Shown in pieces: positions 44,601 through 62,939 of a stretch of DNA of 64,000 nucleotides. This stretch comes from Mesostigma viride (Eukaryota > Streptophyta > Mesostigmatophyceae > Mesostigmatales > Mesostigmataceae). The position numbers and the translations under genes were made by a program. The stretch spans positions 2,917,559-2,981,558 of the forward strand of contig RPFO01000017.1 of the NCBI GenBank assembly GCA_009746045.1, written 5' to 3'. The notes beneath the pieces are model-generated. The model was not told the DNA's origin. It worked only from the letters and a program-made list of their open reading frames with translations, and ran no database searches. Within the stretch, counting starts at the first letter, position 1, and each line of letters opens with the position of its first letter.

Positions 44601-46081
44601 GGGCGGTGGTAGGGTCGGGTACGGCACGCAGGCATGTGGCGCCCAATCCGTGTCGCAGACCATGACATGCCGTCATGAGCATGGTGTAGCGTGGCGGAAG
44701 GACAACTAATTGCCCCGTGTAGTACATACTGGTGTACTGGAGTATGCCGCGCGGTATACACCATAGAGGCAAAGGATGCCACGGGGGTGTGACGTCACGT
44801 AGCAGAAGGGCACCATAAGGCCCCGTGAGAAAACAAAACCACTTTAACAGGAAGCACAGACTTTTACAGGGAACACAGCCAGTGTGAAGTGCATCAAAAA
44901 CGCTCCCCCATGACCTGGGTTGAGCAGGGGGGTGAAGGTTGGGCAAGGAGGGGGGGAGGAGGGGGGCGATGAATCTGGATGAAGGGCATGAAGTGCCTGC
45001 TGGATTCCTTATACCTCCACGAGAATGGTGAATGTTGTACGCGGCGCATATACACTGGTCCAAACAGTGACCGCGGGCCATAACCCAACGCGCCATTTGC
45101 CTTGCCTGCAAGTTGGGAATCCCAGGCGGATGGGAGGGAAGGAGGCCCGCCAACAGACACGTGTCCTGGAGCAAGCGATATGCACGTTTGCTGGAGCAAG
45201 GCCAGCACCCATGTTTGCTGGAGCAAGCAGTGTGCATATTTGCTGGGGACACGTTCCACCGAAATGCCTTGGAGGGAAGGACGATGATACACGCAACAGA
45301 TCATAATGATTACAATAGAACAATGACACAATAGATTACAAGATGATGGTCAAGCAGATTAGCCCCAACACAACAGATAGTAACGCGTAGATAGCAACAC
45401 AGTATCAAACCCCACATCCTCACCAGGCCAGGCATCAGGAACATCGGGCCGCCATAATCGCCCGGGAAGTGGCCGCTGTCGCACTGCAGGGTGGAATAGA
45501 AGCCACACGCACGCAGGAGAGAATTCTCGACAACTGCCTTCGGGACGGGCACGCCGGTGTCCTTGGTATTTTTCTCTCGCACCGCTGGCTCCTTGCACAC
45601 AGGAGGCAGAGGGCGGTCCTTCGCGGCCTGCCAGAAAAGGGTGAGATGAGCGACACGTAGATGAGCCTTTCACGCATGCCCCCCAGTGGTTGCTTACAAT
45701 ATTGCCAATTATATACTATAATGCCTATCAATACATTCCACACAGACGTGCAGGACATGGGAGCCGGCTAGACATATTGTAAATGGGCAGAAGAATTTCC
45801 GCCTAACAGCCAGGACACGACTTTCATCCACCAAGCAGTGGCCAGCAGGCCAAGGCAGGTACCTGTAGCCGGAGCAGCATATCAGAGCTGTGCTTCTTCT
45901 CGTGGCGATTGCTCCAGAAAAATGCCCGGGCCTTTTCAACTGCTTCCTTCTCTGCCTGGCTCCCTAGGGCAGGGTCGAAATCCCATACCTGTCGGCCACA
46001 GAAGTCGTTAAGGGTCGTCAGGTAGGGGCTCGCGAGCCCCGGACCGACACCAGTCTCCTTGCTGTTTTTAAATCTCCACAT
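29669..46081 (-). CDS. CAS1: Cycloartenol synthase (oxidosqualene cyclase), 17 exons
   Basis: Exons: 46081-45863, 45627-45424, 44575-44486, 43683-43459, 42408-42324, 41480-41314, 39848-39660, 39046-38933, 37964-37839, 36897-36775, 35453-35355, 34169-34113, 33522-33476, 32418-32275, 31710-31533, 30626-30462, 29776-29669. All are GT-AG and in phase; 2340 nt, 779 residues (plant enzymes are about 760). It cyclises 2,3-oxidosqualene to cycloartenol, the first sterol of plants and algae, on ER membranes. Start MWRFKNS and the [13 protein letters not shown] block match plant enzymes, as do the QW-type repeats ([17 protein letters not shown]) and the C-terminal [20 protein letters not shown]. The catalytic Asp is residue 507, but the motif reads DCSSE instead of DCTAE. 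The three residues that favour cycloartenol over lanosterol are kept: Tyr433 (GYNGSQ), His501 and Ile505 (HGWPI). Most introns carry their own minisatellite. Confidence 0.97.
30121..30461 (-). repeat. Scattered copies of the exon 16 donor junction (intron 16)
   Basis: The exon end reads gactggccgcagcag|gtg on the minus strand. In the intron the plus strand repeats cacctgctgcggccagt at about 30400-30417 and 30227-30243. Weaker versions lie near 30131 (cacctgttgcggcagt) and 30189 (cacctgctgtgg). Confidence 0.8.
32462..32593. repeat. 18-bp minisatellite, about 7 copies (intron 13)
   Basis: Unit ggtaaccaggtgacggat. It ends about 45 bp before the exon 14 acceptor on the minus strand. Confidence 0.93.
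34182..34402. repeat. 13-bp minisatellite adjoining the exon 12 acceptor (intron 11)
   Basis: Unit ggcagcaacacaa/g, roughly 15 copies. On the minus strand it reads ttgtgttgctgcc and runs to within about 15 bases of the acceptor, so it supplies the pyrimidine-rich stretch before exon 12. Confidence 0.92.
34614..34639 (+). mobile_element. LINE-tail-only insertion, 26 bp, 14-bp TSD (intron 11)
   Basis: A perfect direct repeat atccacgcagccac (34600-34613, 34640-34653) flanks gtgcttattaattaattc plus attaatta, which matches the last bases and TTAA tail of LINE family 1. It looks like an extreme 5' truncation. Confidence 0.75.
34879..35281. repeat. 13-bp minisatellite, about 30 copies (intron 11)
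   Basis: Alternating units accgaacaaccaa and accgaacaaccag with a few variants (acagaacaacc, actgaacaacc). It is unrelated in sequence to the other 13-bp array in the same intron. Confidence 0.95.
35628..35941. repeat. 52-bp minisatellite, 6 copies (intron 10)
   Basis: Unit contains taagaatgtgataccaggag, then atactgacaaggtattcttt and gaaccacgag. Confidence 0.93.
37603..37838 (-). repeat. Repeated exon 9 donor junction (intron 9)
   Basis: The exon end is gacaaggcgcag|gtggg on the minus strand. Four related sites follow in the intron, seen on the plus strand as cccacctgcgcc at about 37803 and 37731, cccacctgtgcc at about 37611 and cccacgtgtgcc at about 37639, each with similar upstream bases. 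Confidence 0.8.
38194..38348. repeat. 14-bp minisatellite, about 11 copies (intron 8)
   Basis: Unit gatagaagccatta with one-base variants. Confidence 0.95.
38844..38880 (-). mobile_element. Truncated family-R retroposon in intron 8
   Basis: tcaaggggacaaccagcgca and the following gtccagaaatcgg match the fixed end of the 11857-12065 element. Homology stops abruptly near 38880. Confidence 0.65.
39191..39265 (-). mobile_element. AT-rich 75-bp insertion with 12-bp TSD near exon 7
   Basis: The direct repeat cccccaagctta (39179-39190 and 39266-39277) flanks an AT-rich segment with attaattaatta runs like those of LINE tails. It lies in intron 7 of the synthase gene. Confidence 0.6.
39885..40826. 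repeat. 15-bp satellite-like array, about 63 copies (intron 6)
   Basis: Unit atgccgtaccaagcc, with variants cgtgcc, cgcacc and cataccaagcc. As 15 is a multiple of 3, long open frames appear on both strands (plus: MPYQA repeats), but they sit inside an intron. The array reaches to within about 40 bases of the exon 7 acceptor. Confidence 0.97.
42212..42352 (-). repeat. 28-bp minisatellite spanning the end of exon 5 and intron 5
   Basis: Unit tgcagtgggatgaaataggg plus cagtaggg. Four copies lie in the intron, and the fifth is the last part of exon 5 itself (coding [10 protein letters not shown] on the minus strand). The array therefore crosses the donor site at 42324/42323. Confidence 0.93.
42655..42848. 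repeat. 60-bp minisatellite, 3+ copies (intron 4)
   Basis: Unit includes tgcatgcatgctcctacc, then accacctactatctctccct and actatctttcccaatagg. Confidence 0.93.
43872..43963. repeat. 15-bp minisatellite, 6 copies (intron 3)
   Basis: Unit taggctattcattga. Confidence 0.93.
44434..44459 (-). repeat. Duplicated exon 3 donor sites (intron 3)
   Basis: The exon 3 end is gcgcaccag|gtaggg on the minus strand. About 30-50 bases into the intron, gcgcaccag|gtatgc and gcaccag|gtatca follow, giving three potential donors in a row. Confidence 0.75.
45165..45250. repeat. Diverged tandem motif tttgctggagcaag (intron 2)
   Basis: Three to four spaced copies of tttgctggagcaag and related tgtcctggagcaag between exons 2 and 3. 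Confidence 0.7.
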
Positions 46082-46760
46082 TGTGTATTATGCACGATAG
46101 AAGATTAATGTCTAGTTATTAACATGCGTCATGGATTAGCCTGTGTGCCAGCAGATTTCTACAATAATAACCACCGCCTATGTTTGCAAGCCACCATGCA
46201 TGCCCCCGACTGGCTTTCGTGGCGATGACAAGTTGGCACACTCAGCGTGCCCCGCTAATTGCACACGTGTATCTCACCCATTTTCGCATCGTCTAAGGCC
46301 ACCCTGTGTTCCTCCATAGCCTAGTGTTCCGTGAAGAGACCGTAGCCCTGCACTTACTACTGTGGCTGTCGTCATCAAAGTTACAGTCCCACCACGAAAT
46401 GGATCAGGTGAGTTCCATAGTCTCCTGCAGGCTGACGCTGTCTCGTTTATGTGTTTACCCAAGATAGGTAATCCGGCCAGATCCTGGGGTGTTGTGCTCT
46501 AGAGTGGTCCAATCGCGCGTCTTGGCGCGCAGTAGATATTATTGCCAGGATTGTTGCGATCTTTTGTTACAATATTTCTGACCGGTGACTCGATTTCGGG
46601 CCACCAGTCGGCAACACCCGCAAATGTCAACGCTTCGCGGACGTTGGTGCGCGGCAATCGCTAATTCCCGTTCAAAACCTGCTCAAGCGAGAGGCCAGCC
46701 GAGCAGTAGGGAGCCATCGCAACGGCTTTGAGACGGGGATTTGCAGGGCTGTTGTCAAGA
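46082..46760. promoter_or_regulatory. Divergent promoter region, cycloartenol synthase / LpxA
   Basis: These 679 bp lie between the two start codons and must hold both 5' UTRs and promoters. There is no repeat array or transposon. I cannot identify specific elements. Confidence 0.6.
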
Positions 46761-53843
<7,083 letters not shown>

Positions 53844-54734
53844 ACGCGGCATTCTCTTCAGATGCCGGAAGTACATCAGCTGAAGTGTCACGGAACGCCT
53901 TACAGCGTGTCAGTTGGTGGTCTTAGGAAGAGCAGCGTATGTTGTAATATCCTAGCCTGGAATTATTTTCCTTATGAGGCTATGCATTGCCTGGGTATGG
54001 CATGATTATGCGAATTTGCTACTGCATCTGGTAGTCAGTTGCACCTGCTGTCCTGATCAAGGCCAGCATCTTGAGCATGTGTCTTTGTAGATGCATCATC
54101 GCTTTGATGCGCTGTATTCGAATGAATTAGGATGCCTGAAGATGACAATCTAGGTGCTGGGAACACAGATGTGGTGATAGCTATGTACATTATTCGTTTT
54201 AAACGGAGCGTACTTATTTCCATTAATGGAGGGTACTTACGGTATGGGTGATTCATCATGTAAATGGCGGGAGAGCAATATCGCAGCAGTGGCGCTTACA
54301 ACTGGACACTCCTAGCTGGCCCGCCACTAGGAACAAATGCACTAGGAATAACGCGCAGCCGTCACAGGTTTGTTTATTAGTTAACTTACTGTCTAGGTCT
54401 CACCCTGAACGTTAGCCAGCCATCAAATAATCTACCATATTGGCACTACGTACGTTCCTTGACATAACTTGATTGCATGTACGCGTGAGCATAATTGTCC
54501 TCAGGAGAATGAATATGGGATGGGTGGATGGATGTAGGTTTCTAGCTTTCCTTGTCGAGAGATTCCGGATAACCAGTTCGGGTTCCCGGGTTGTAAACGG
54601 GATTTGAACAACTTTTGGCCCGCGGGCCGCTTTTAGCTGAAGCTTCCGCGTACCCGGAAAGCAATATCCCATTTGGGGGCTTGATTCTGTGCTCGCTGAA
54701 GCAAAATGGTGACGCGGCATGCATGCATGCAAAA
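53844..54734. other. LpxA 3' flank and unclassified repeat-like DNA
   Basis: No gene recognised. From about 54290 the sequence changes character and may belong to the transposon remnants that follow, including a gcatgcatgcatgc run at 54717-54730. Confidence 0.45.
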
Positions 54735-54747
54735 ATGTTTTGGAGGC

Positions 54748-54938
54748 CCCACCGCCTAGGTCATCTAGTCGCTCTACACGTAAGCCAGCCATATTTTCAA
54801 TGCACAAGGCTACACATTTCCATCACAATTCATATTCATCATCCTGGACGACTCGAACACGCGGACAAGATAACGGCAGGCTCGAGCTACCATGGTCCGG
54901 ATTCTCCCGATTTCTGGCCTGCGCTGGTTGTCTCCTTG
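54748..54938 (+). mobile_element. Family-R retroposon, 191 bp, 13-bp TSD
   Basis: The direct repeat atgttttggaggc (54735-54747 and 54939-54951) flanks a unit running from cccaccgcctaggtcatcta to gctggttgtctccttg. This is the same element as 11857-12065, in the other orientation. Confidence 0.82.
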
Positions 54939-55039
54939 ATGTTTTGGAGGCGTACGACCGTGACCGGGAAACCGGCACACGCAAGGTATCCCGTCTCACC
55001 AAGATTGTTTGGGCATGCACAAAATTTGTTCCCAAAGGT

Positions 55040-56660
55040 CAGTCGTGACCGACCTTTGGTGGCGCTTTCCAGTCAGATCTGGACCAGTCCAGGTTCAAAG
55101 CGCCGCGCCCGAGGCCGGGAACTAGAAATGAACAGGAAATGGAAACCAATCCAGGTCCCCGGAATCTCTTGAGTTACAGGGTTGCGGGCACCACGGCCCG
55201 AATCGCTATGCATGCCAAACTTGGTCATACGGGGAGCCCCCACGGACTTAAGGGGCATGGTGTCCTGTATGACTCCCTGCCACCGGTCCTTGCGAGCCAT
55301 CTGTCTCCACAGCGGAAACCCATCAGGGCAGAGGCGGCGCACCTCCCCCACCAGCCTGCGCACAACGAAGACCGCCATGACAGTGTTGCCGCCACGACGG
55401 AAATTTTATCTGGGACTCACCCAGGTGCGGGTACAGCGCGGCGCGGAGCCTGTGCAGCATCATGCCCGTGAACACCTTCAGCGTGGCGCTCTGGAGACAG
55501 ACACCCCAATAGTTACCAGGGTCAGCTGCAGAACCCTTCTTGTATAGCATGACCCGGACGGGGCCCCGTCTGCCACTCAGAGGGCGGGAGGCCGGGAGCT
55601 CATCGGAGAGCAGAAAGCGGTTGCAGAATGCCAGTTCAGAAGCTCCCGCAGCGGGCCATCCCGTCGGGGGGCTTGAGCAGCTCAGCCGAGGCCCGAGAGG
55701 TGGTTGGCGCCGACCGCCGCATCGTTACCGCAAGCGAGCAAAGCATCGTACCGCAAGCGGCGTCCAGTTCCTCCAAAGTGTTCAAAGGGGGGGGACGACG
55801 ATGTTGGTGGCGAGGCAGCCCTTGTTCAAGGCGAGGACTTGGAAGTCCGCGGCCGAGGATGGTGCCGTGGACGGCGGTGTGTGTCCAGCACTGGCACGGA
55901 CTGCCGTGTTGGGGTGAAGCGGGGGGGGTGGGGGCGCGGGCCACCCCCGTCAACGAAACATTGTGGGCCAGCCATCTGTAAAGGCTGCGCCGTGCCGTTC
56001 CCCGTGTGCTCCACCCAGGTGCGCTGCCGCCGGCCGCCGAGCCGGTCGAGGTGGTACCACATGTCCTTGCCTTCGTTGCGGGCCTGGCAGGCCTTGTCCG
56101 CAAAGCACTGGGCCGCCCCCGCATTCCGGGCACGAATGTAGGCCCCGTCAAGGGCGACTTTGAGCGAGGGTTCCAGCAGCGGGTGCCGATTGCGCTTCAA
56201 GCGGCGCCGGGCGGCCAGGATCGCGGGGTCCTGCCAGTAGAGCGGACCGGGGCGGCGGCTGGGCATTGACGGCAGATGCAGGGCCGCCAGCAGCGGCGCG
56301 CGGGCAACAAAGCCAGCAAAGGTGGCGGCGTTCGGAGCACCCTGGGACAGCGCCTGGACGTCGTCTTGGGCCCTGAGGGCCTCCAGGTACGCCGTCTGGC
56401 ATCGGTCCCGCTCGCGTTCGGCGTGCGTCCACTCCTCGGGGTCACCGGGGACCGGGCGTAGCGCCGTCCAGTTGGGGCGGACACCGTGGGCGTGGCGTTG
56501 GGGGCTTGGGACCGAAGCCGGAGTGTCGCGCGCGCCAGCCGATGGTTGGAACACACCGTGGGCGGGTCAAACACTCCTCGAGGGTGTCCGGAACCGAAGC
56601 ACACCGGGCCGCCGCACCGCCACGTAGTCCAGGCAGGCCTGACGGTTGTTGGGGCCAGGA
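55040..56660 (-). pseudogene. LINE fragment (family 2): endonuclease end and reverse transcriptase fingers
   Basis: Read on the minus strand, an APE-endonuclease-like end (VFDPPTVCSNHRLARATLRL, near 56600-56500) leads into a linker (ERERDRCQTAYLEALRAQ). The RT start follows, with LYKKGSAADPGNYWGVCLQS and KVFTGMMLHRLRAAL near 55550-55450. The SNHRL box corresponds to the SDHR/L catalytic His region, and KGxxxxPxNYRGI-L-S is RT motif 0-1 of LINEs. Downstream LINE-like sequence (VVRRLVGEVRRLCPDGFP) is in another frame. The YxDD palm is not seen, so the copy is frame-shifted and 3'-incomplete. It lies just past the GH116 gene's stop. Confidence 0.75.
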
Positions 56661-56829
56661 AATGTTTCCAAGCAGGCTGTATACCAGTGTGCATAGAAAC
56701 ATGCGGGTATGAGCTGCCAGAAAGAGCCCCCCACATATTTGTACGTAGGGTCGGGTCGGACATAAGGTAGACCCAGAATCATGATCCCAGAATTTCTGGA
56801 CAAGGACCCTGCAAGGCCAGTAAAATATG

Positions 56830-59800
56830 TCAAACAGTGAACTTGGCACCTGCCTTGAACAGCCACTCCACGCTGTTCACTGCGATCACCTGGCCAGCCT
56901 CATCCCGAGCCACACACGTCCGCACATGAATCGGGTCCCCAAAGTGCTTGCGGATCTCAAGGTGAATGCCCAGCCAGCCCGGCCTGCTGCCCGATGCAGG
57001 ATAGCTGGTTGTGACCATGGCCCAGAACTGAGGGAAGAACACGGGGACGTGCTGCCGCTCCTCGTCAGCATGTATCGTATGAGGTGAGCCCTCGTTGCGG
57101 GGCGAATCTCGGGTCCCTGAGGGGGAAGCCTCCCATACACCCTGGCAGCTGGTCTCGTTGAAACACCAGCCCTGAGGGAGGCGGCGTGGGGAGAGATGTA
57201 GCGTCTCGTTCGGCAGATCCAACCCAACCCCCGTGAGCGCGTACGGGAGCGCCCACAGAACCGGGTTGGTCATGTAGACCGCCCCCGCGTTGCCAAACAG
57301 GTCGCCACTCCACGGCCAGCCGCCGTGCCACATGCGCCGGTAGAGCGCCTGCACCGTCTCCAAGCCCTCGGAGACGAGTCCCAGGTAGATGGCCTCCAAC
57401 CCGTGGTATGCTGCCACCTGCCACGCGTAGCCGTGGATTTGGACCATCCCCACCGCACGCGTCGGCACAGGCGCACGCCGGCCATCGCGGCCAGGTGTGC
57501 CACGCGCCTCCATGCAGGGGAAGGCAGAAGGGCCGATCTTGAGTTTATGCTTCCCAATGCCTGAAGGCTTGCTGGGCCCCTGTTGGGTACCGCCGCTTGG
57601 GCCCCTGTTGGAGTTGTTATGGAATTTATTAGGCTGGGCATTGGGCTGGCCGCCAGCATTCGCGTGACCATTGGTATGGTCCCGAGCGTTCCAGGCATCC
57701 GGTCTCCAATGTTGGACGGCTGGCAGAGGGGCGATCAGTGTTTCATGCTGCGCCGCTAGGTGGGCGCGCACCTGCAATGCGGGCCCCAATGGGAACACAT
57801 CGCACGGTGCACACATTGTACAGTGGAGGCACCGTACAGGGAACACAGAAGAGAGGCGGCTGGCATAATTGATGAGAAGGGCATCCTGAGATCCGAGGAG
57901 CCTCTTGCATGAAGAACAGCGGCGGTGGTGGGGCTGACTGAAAGGGATGACCGAGAAAACCGCCGCAACGAGTAGCACCATAAATTCTTCCCCGCCTGTG
58001 GACTTATGGATTGATGACAACACATGCTACTTGGTAGTACAGGAATGTTGGTAGTACAGGAATGCACAGGAAAGGGGGTGTAGAATGTAGATGCGCTAGC
58101 CGGCAGGGCGACCTGTAGTACTAAAAAAAGGTGTGAAAATCCAAAAGAAAAAGAAAACAAAAAGCAAAAAACACCCATGGCGAGGCACCTGTCTCATTGG
58201 GAAGGTTTCAAGCGGCATCCCGACCCAGGCTCCCAAGCTGGTATAGACTTTGATAAATCCTTGCACCACACACGCTGCTGAAGGTCATGCATACGAAACG
58301 TGCTGTACCATTGACATGTCGTTGACAGCTGGCGCCCGAGCTTTACCTGGCCTGCCGGCAGCACAGGTGGCAGCCCCGCATATCTCGCGAACCAATCCCC
58401 CGCCATGGCTCCCAGAAACACCGTGTCCTTGCGCTCGGTAGAGCGGTAGTATCCGCAAGACATTGCTATTGCTGGCAAAGCACGCCCCTTGTCCCCACCC
58501 CCCTTGTCCCCAGAGACAGGCTGCAGGTGTGCGGTTTCTCCACCTTCCTTCACCGCCGGCGTATCGATCTCCCCGTCATCCGCATACGGGCGATCCCGAC
58601 CGCCCCTTTGCTTCCCCTGGACCTCCGGTCCCATGCTGGCAGTGGCCGCGGCGGCGGCCACCTGTCCACTGGGCACCCACAGCACCTCCTGCACGTGGTC
58701 TCGTGCTCGCGCCCCCCACGCGCACACCCACTCCTGCGTGCCGACATCCGGCACCGCAGCCGCCATCTCCTCCACCGCTGCCAGTGCGGCCAGCATTAGC
58801 CCCGCCGTGTATATGAATGTGTGGCCGGGGAAGCACGAGGTATCGAACGTGCTGCCTCCTTCGGGTACTGGCAGCCGATGAGGGCGCCCACCTGTCGTAT
58901 GCACGGTTGAGGGGGTGGTGGAGGAGGTCGTGGTGAATCTTGGTCCCTCAACCTCCACAGAAACATTCCCACCTTGGCCCACCGCCTCCTCAGCACTGCC
59001 CATAGCACTGCCAGCACTACCCACCCCAACGCCAGCATTATCCCCAGCATTCCCAGCACTGCCCTCCGCATCCCCAGCATTACCTACAACAGTGGTGGGG
59101 CTGCGGCGGTCGCCACCTGTCTCTGCGCCACCCCCCCTGCCAGCTTTACGACTTCTGCCACCGGCCACCGGGCAGCACCGCTCCAGGTGCCTCATCATCG
59201 CCACGACGTCCGGCCACACGCGCCGCAACAGGGCCGAGGCGTCCTCACGGCGAGTCAGGCGGTAGTGTCGAAAGAGCTGCAGGATGGCGGAGAGGGTCAG
59301 GTCGGGCCAGTCAGCCCCACTTGGCCCGCCCACGAAATGCACCGGCCGGCCGTAGGGAACCTCATCCCCATCCCATGCCCTGTCGCTACTCTTGCCTCGC
59401 TTCTTCCGACCGGCACGGTTGGGCGCACCCCTGCCTGCGTCAGGGGCAGCTTGCGACCCCTCCTCTGGCCGCAAACCACTGACCGCACTAACATCTGTAA
59501 CCACACCGGCTGCCCCTCCCCCACTGGCATTTGTCACACGGTCGTCCCCGGTCGCCCCACCCGAGCCCACCCCTACCATCGGGCTTACCACCAAGGACAG
59601 GTTCGTCGCCGGCCCCTCCGGCTCGCGCCCACCGGCCCCCGCGCCTTGCTGGTCCCCTTCACTGCCAGAGTACAGGAACTTGTGTCCGCCCCCCTGCTTC
59701 CCCAGCGCCAGGTCGCAGTTGCCGTTGCCATGCGGGACCGACCCCCGTGCATGCAGCGACCGAAACGTGTACACCTCGCTCAAGTCCAGCGACGCGAACA

Positions 59801-62165
59801 GGTTGGCGGCAAAGGGCTGCGCGGCGAGCCGCTGGTCGTTGGTGCCGGTCAGCCCGCCGAAGAACCAGCCCCAGTCAGCCCCCTCGAGCGTGTACAGGCG
59901 GCCGCTGCGTGGCAGCACGGAGTTGGTGACAAGTGGCGCCGCGCTGTTGACAAGTGCCAGCGCGAGCCAGCGGGGGAGGCTGCATCCATGTGTGTAATGG
60001 GGTGAGCAACCAGAGTGGGCGACAAGGGGGCACCAGTTGGTGGCGGCAGGCAGTAGATTTGCAAGGCCACCATTCCTCAGGGGGTGATTTTTTTACTTTT
60101 GGGGGGGGAGTTCATGGCAGTGGCGAGCAGACGTGATGTCTAACATGAGATGACAGTGGCAAGCATATAGACCACCGCAAAATGTATGATGGCGGCAACG
60201 TGCTGGTGGTCACAGCCTGCAGGCACGACAAATGTGGCTGGCATGATATCCGTGGCTGTGCGGCAGGCACGCATCATGGCGCCATGGGTGACGGCAGTGG
60301 CAGGCATGATGGCTGCAGGCAAGATAAGATGGTGGGTAGCAACCGGGGGTTCCGCGGCATGGTATGACATGGCATCACCGACAGTGGACGCAATCGTGAT
60401 GCTATCACGTGATGATGGTGGACGTGGTGGTGTCCAGGGCCGTCCGACGTCTGTCCTATGACCAACATCCAGTACCCATCAGACACCACCCATGTCCACC
60501 CCACAGGGAGCCGTGAGATAGGCACTTGCAGTAGGAATACAATCAAGTAAGTATAATTAACCCAACATGCACAGCGGATAGCAGGCAGGAACCGGACGTG
60601 ACGTGAGAAGCAGATGCTGACAGCACACAGCTGCCCCCCTGGACGCATAGTACGAACAAGCTCATACAAGTAGGAGGACGGGGGGGGGAAGGTGGAACTG
60701 TACGAGCAGGCAACTGATCACTCCCCGCCCCCCCAACCACTGCTAGGCATGACAAGTTATACAATGGTCCAATCCCACGAGCCGCCCACCTGCTGTGGAA
60801 GACCATCTCCTGCAGCTCCGAGGACTCGGCTGCAAGCCGCGACAGGTGGCGCCCCGCGTGTGCCAGCAGATCCCGCGGCGACCCAAACACGTTCTGGTAA
60901 AAATGGCCAACGTCCGTCCCACTGTGGCGGCCACGGCTAGCCGCCGTCACCGGGTCGTTCTCAACCACGTGCTCCGGCATCCACCAGAGAAGGACGAAGC
61001 GAACCGTTGTGCTGGCGCCCGGTGCCAGCCGACAGGTGGCACAGAGCGTGCCCGCGGGACGACGCGGTGGCTTGGCTCGGCCCCCAGCAACGCCGGCACT
61101 GACGCCATCACTCCCCGCATTGCCTGAGCCCTCGCCCGAGGACCAGGGGCCGTGCCGGCTGGTAGAAGAATCCCCATCGCTGTATGTGTTCCCTGTGCTG
61201 GCATCCTCTTCCGTCCAGGTGGCAGCCGCCGACTCGTCCAGGGACACCGGGAGGCAGCCCACCCGTTTGAAGTGCTGCAGGGAGGGTGGCGCGTCGTCAG
61301 CGGCGTCCCAGCAGGGTGCGGCGGACAGTGACACCCCGGCCTGTTTCTGCACAGCGAGGAAATACGCGCCGAGCGTGCTGCGTCGATGCTGGCATCCGCG
61401 CACGTCCTCACGGGTGGTCCCCATCTCCAGCCCCGCCCAGTCCCCGCAGCAAAACGGCCGCGCGCGGTTCCCTTTGGTGTCGGTATACTTCATGGCTCCC
61501 TTCAGGCCCACCGGTACCCCTCCCACCAGGTGGACGCCCGTCTGGCCGCTGCCACCTATCCCCAGCGCGTTTTCCCACGAGAAGAGGAAGGACGCGTCGC
61601 CCGCCCCACCGCCGTGGTTGGTGAGCGTGACGTCAAAGAAGGCTAAGGGGAGCGAGGAGTCGCGCACATTGTGGGGAATTAAGGGGGAGAAACCTTGGAC
61701 TTGGACGAAGACGGGTGCATGGACGGGCAGGGTGAAGCGTTGTCGGAAGTGGGGCAGCGCGCCATGGAATTCCACGTCATGGACCGGTGTCAGCGTCTTG
61801 AATTCGGGACCGCCGCGGCACTGTCGACGCAGGACAAAGATCTCGCGGTCGGGTGACGTACGAGGGGTGCCGTGAGCAGTGCCGGCCACCCCCGCGGGCG
61901 CCGAGGTGAACGAGCACGCCCAGAAGCACCCCCGCAGCCGGCTCCGGATGGGCGCCATCCAGTTGTTATTGCACCGTAACTCGGTGAACCCTCCGGCCGT
62001 GTCAACACCGATGCCGCCGCATCCGATGCCTCCGACAGGGAACCCGCGGAACACAGACGTGTTGCGGTACACCAAGTTCTCCTCATCCCAGTGGACAGGG
62101 TCGGTGCCTGGTCCTGGTGACTGAAAGGCGGCGAGACTGGACCTCAGAAAGGCTAGCAACCCCAT
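56830..62165 (-). CDS. GH116 beta-glucosidase / non-lysosomal glucosylceramidase-like enzyme, 3 exons
   Basis: Exons 62165-60790, 59979-58347, 57771-56830; GT-AG, in phase; 3951 nt, 1316 residues. The ATG at 62165 gives MGLLAFLRSSLAAF, followed by the family's N-domain signature (FPVGGIGCGGIGV, then a glycine/phenylalanine stretch, ELRCNNNW). The nucleophile is probably Glu491 (LYTLEG), and the acid/base Asp838 (STFDTS, the position of YDTW in relatives). The DWPDLTLSAILQLFRHY block matches KWKDLNPKFVLQVYRD. The C-terminal GYAWQVAAYHGLEAIYLGLVSEGL and GWPWSGDLF complete the (alpha/alpha)6 barrel. GBA2-type enzymes release glucose from glucosylceramide at the cytosolic membrane face. The two catalytic residues are about 347 apart, against roughly 150 in known members, because of two Gly/Ser/Ala-rich insertions (about residues 545-675 and 725-820). 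The usual DVHFYASF segment is replaced. Substrate is therefore uncertain. Confidence 0.88.
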
Positions 62166-62939
62166 CAACAATGGTTTTCAGGTGAATAGCAGCTGTTTAC
62201 ATCTCCCGCGTAGCTGAAAATTCAGGTTCAGCGGATTGAAACCAAGGATGGCGGACGTCCAGCCTATTATTCCTAGACGCGCTACCCGACAAAGACGCAG
62301 CATTCCTCACTTCGTCACGCGCCCCCCACAACCGGGCATAGAATAGGGGCACTTACATTAATTCTTGGTCCTTAGATTGAACCCACGCAATTCGTACTGG
62401 AACCAGCAAGATGCCCGGCCGCCATTGTGGCTGCCCAAGTAAAATTCATGGATCTACTAGGGATCTGAATGTTGTGAGCTGTAGCGTTTCTTGACAATCT
62501 AAGGATTGCAGGGTTATGACAGCACGTAATTTTGAATTAGTCACTGGTCAAGACTCAGGGTGGCACATTTGCTGGGATAGCGTTATTTTAATTGGAAAGC
62601 CACGAACAATCTTCTTAATTAATGGATTTACGAAAAGTTATTTGAAGGACAGTCACATCTTCTAGACGGCAGAGCTCATGACCCTCACGGCTTCTCGGAA
62701 AATGCAGACAAAATTAATAAGTGATGGATTAATTATCCTGGCCAAATTGATAATATGGATTAGTTATCCTTGCCTATGGGAAGCTTCTCGTGTCTGGAAA
62801 CGCGTATTAAGTAGCAATAATTTTGGTTTCCGTCACGTGTACTTCCATGGTGAATTCATCAGTGTAACCCGGGTGGAGTCGACGATTTGCGCACGAATTG
62901 CGGTTTCCGCTTTGTTCTTCCCGTGAGCTGGCTTCCGGC
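62166..62939. other. Upstream region of the GH116 gene
   Basis: Contains the 5' UTR and promoter of the minus-strand gene. The AT content rises from about 62350. No coding feature recognised. Confidence 0.45.
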
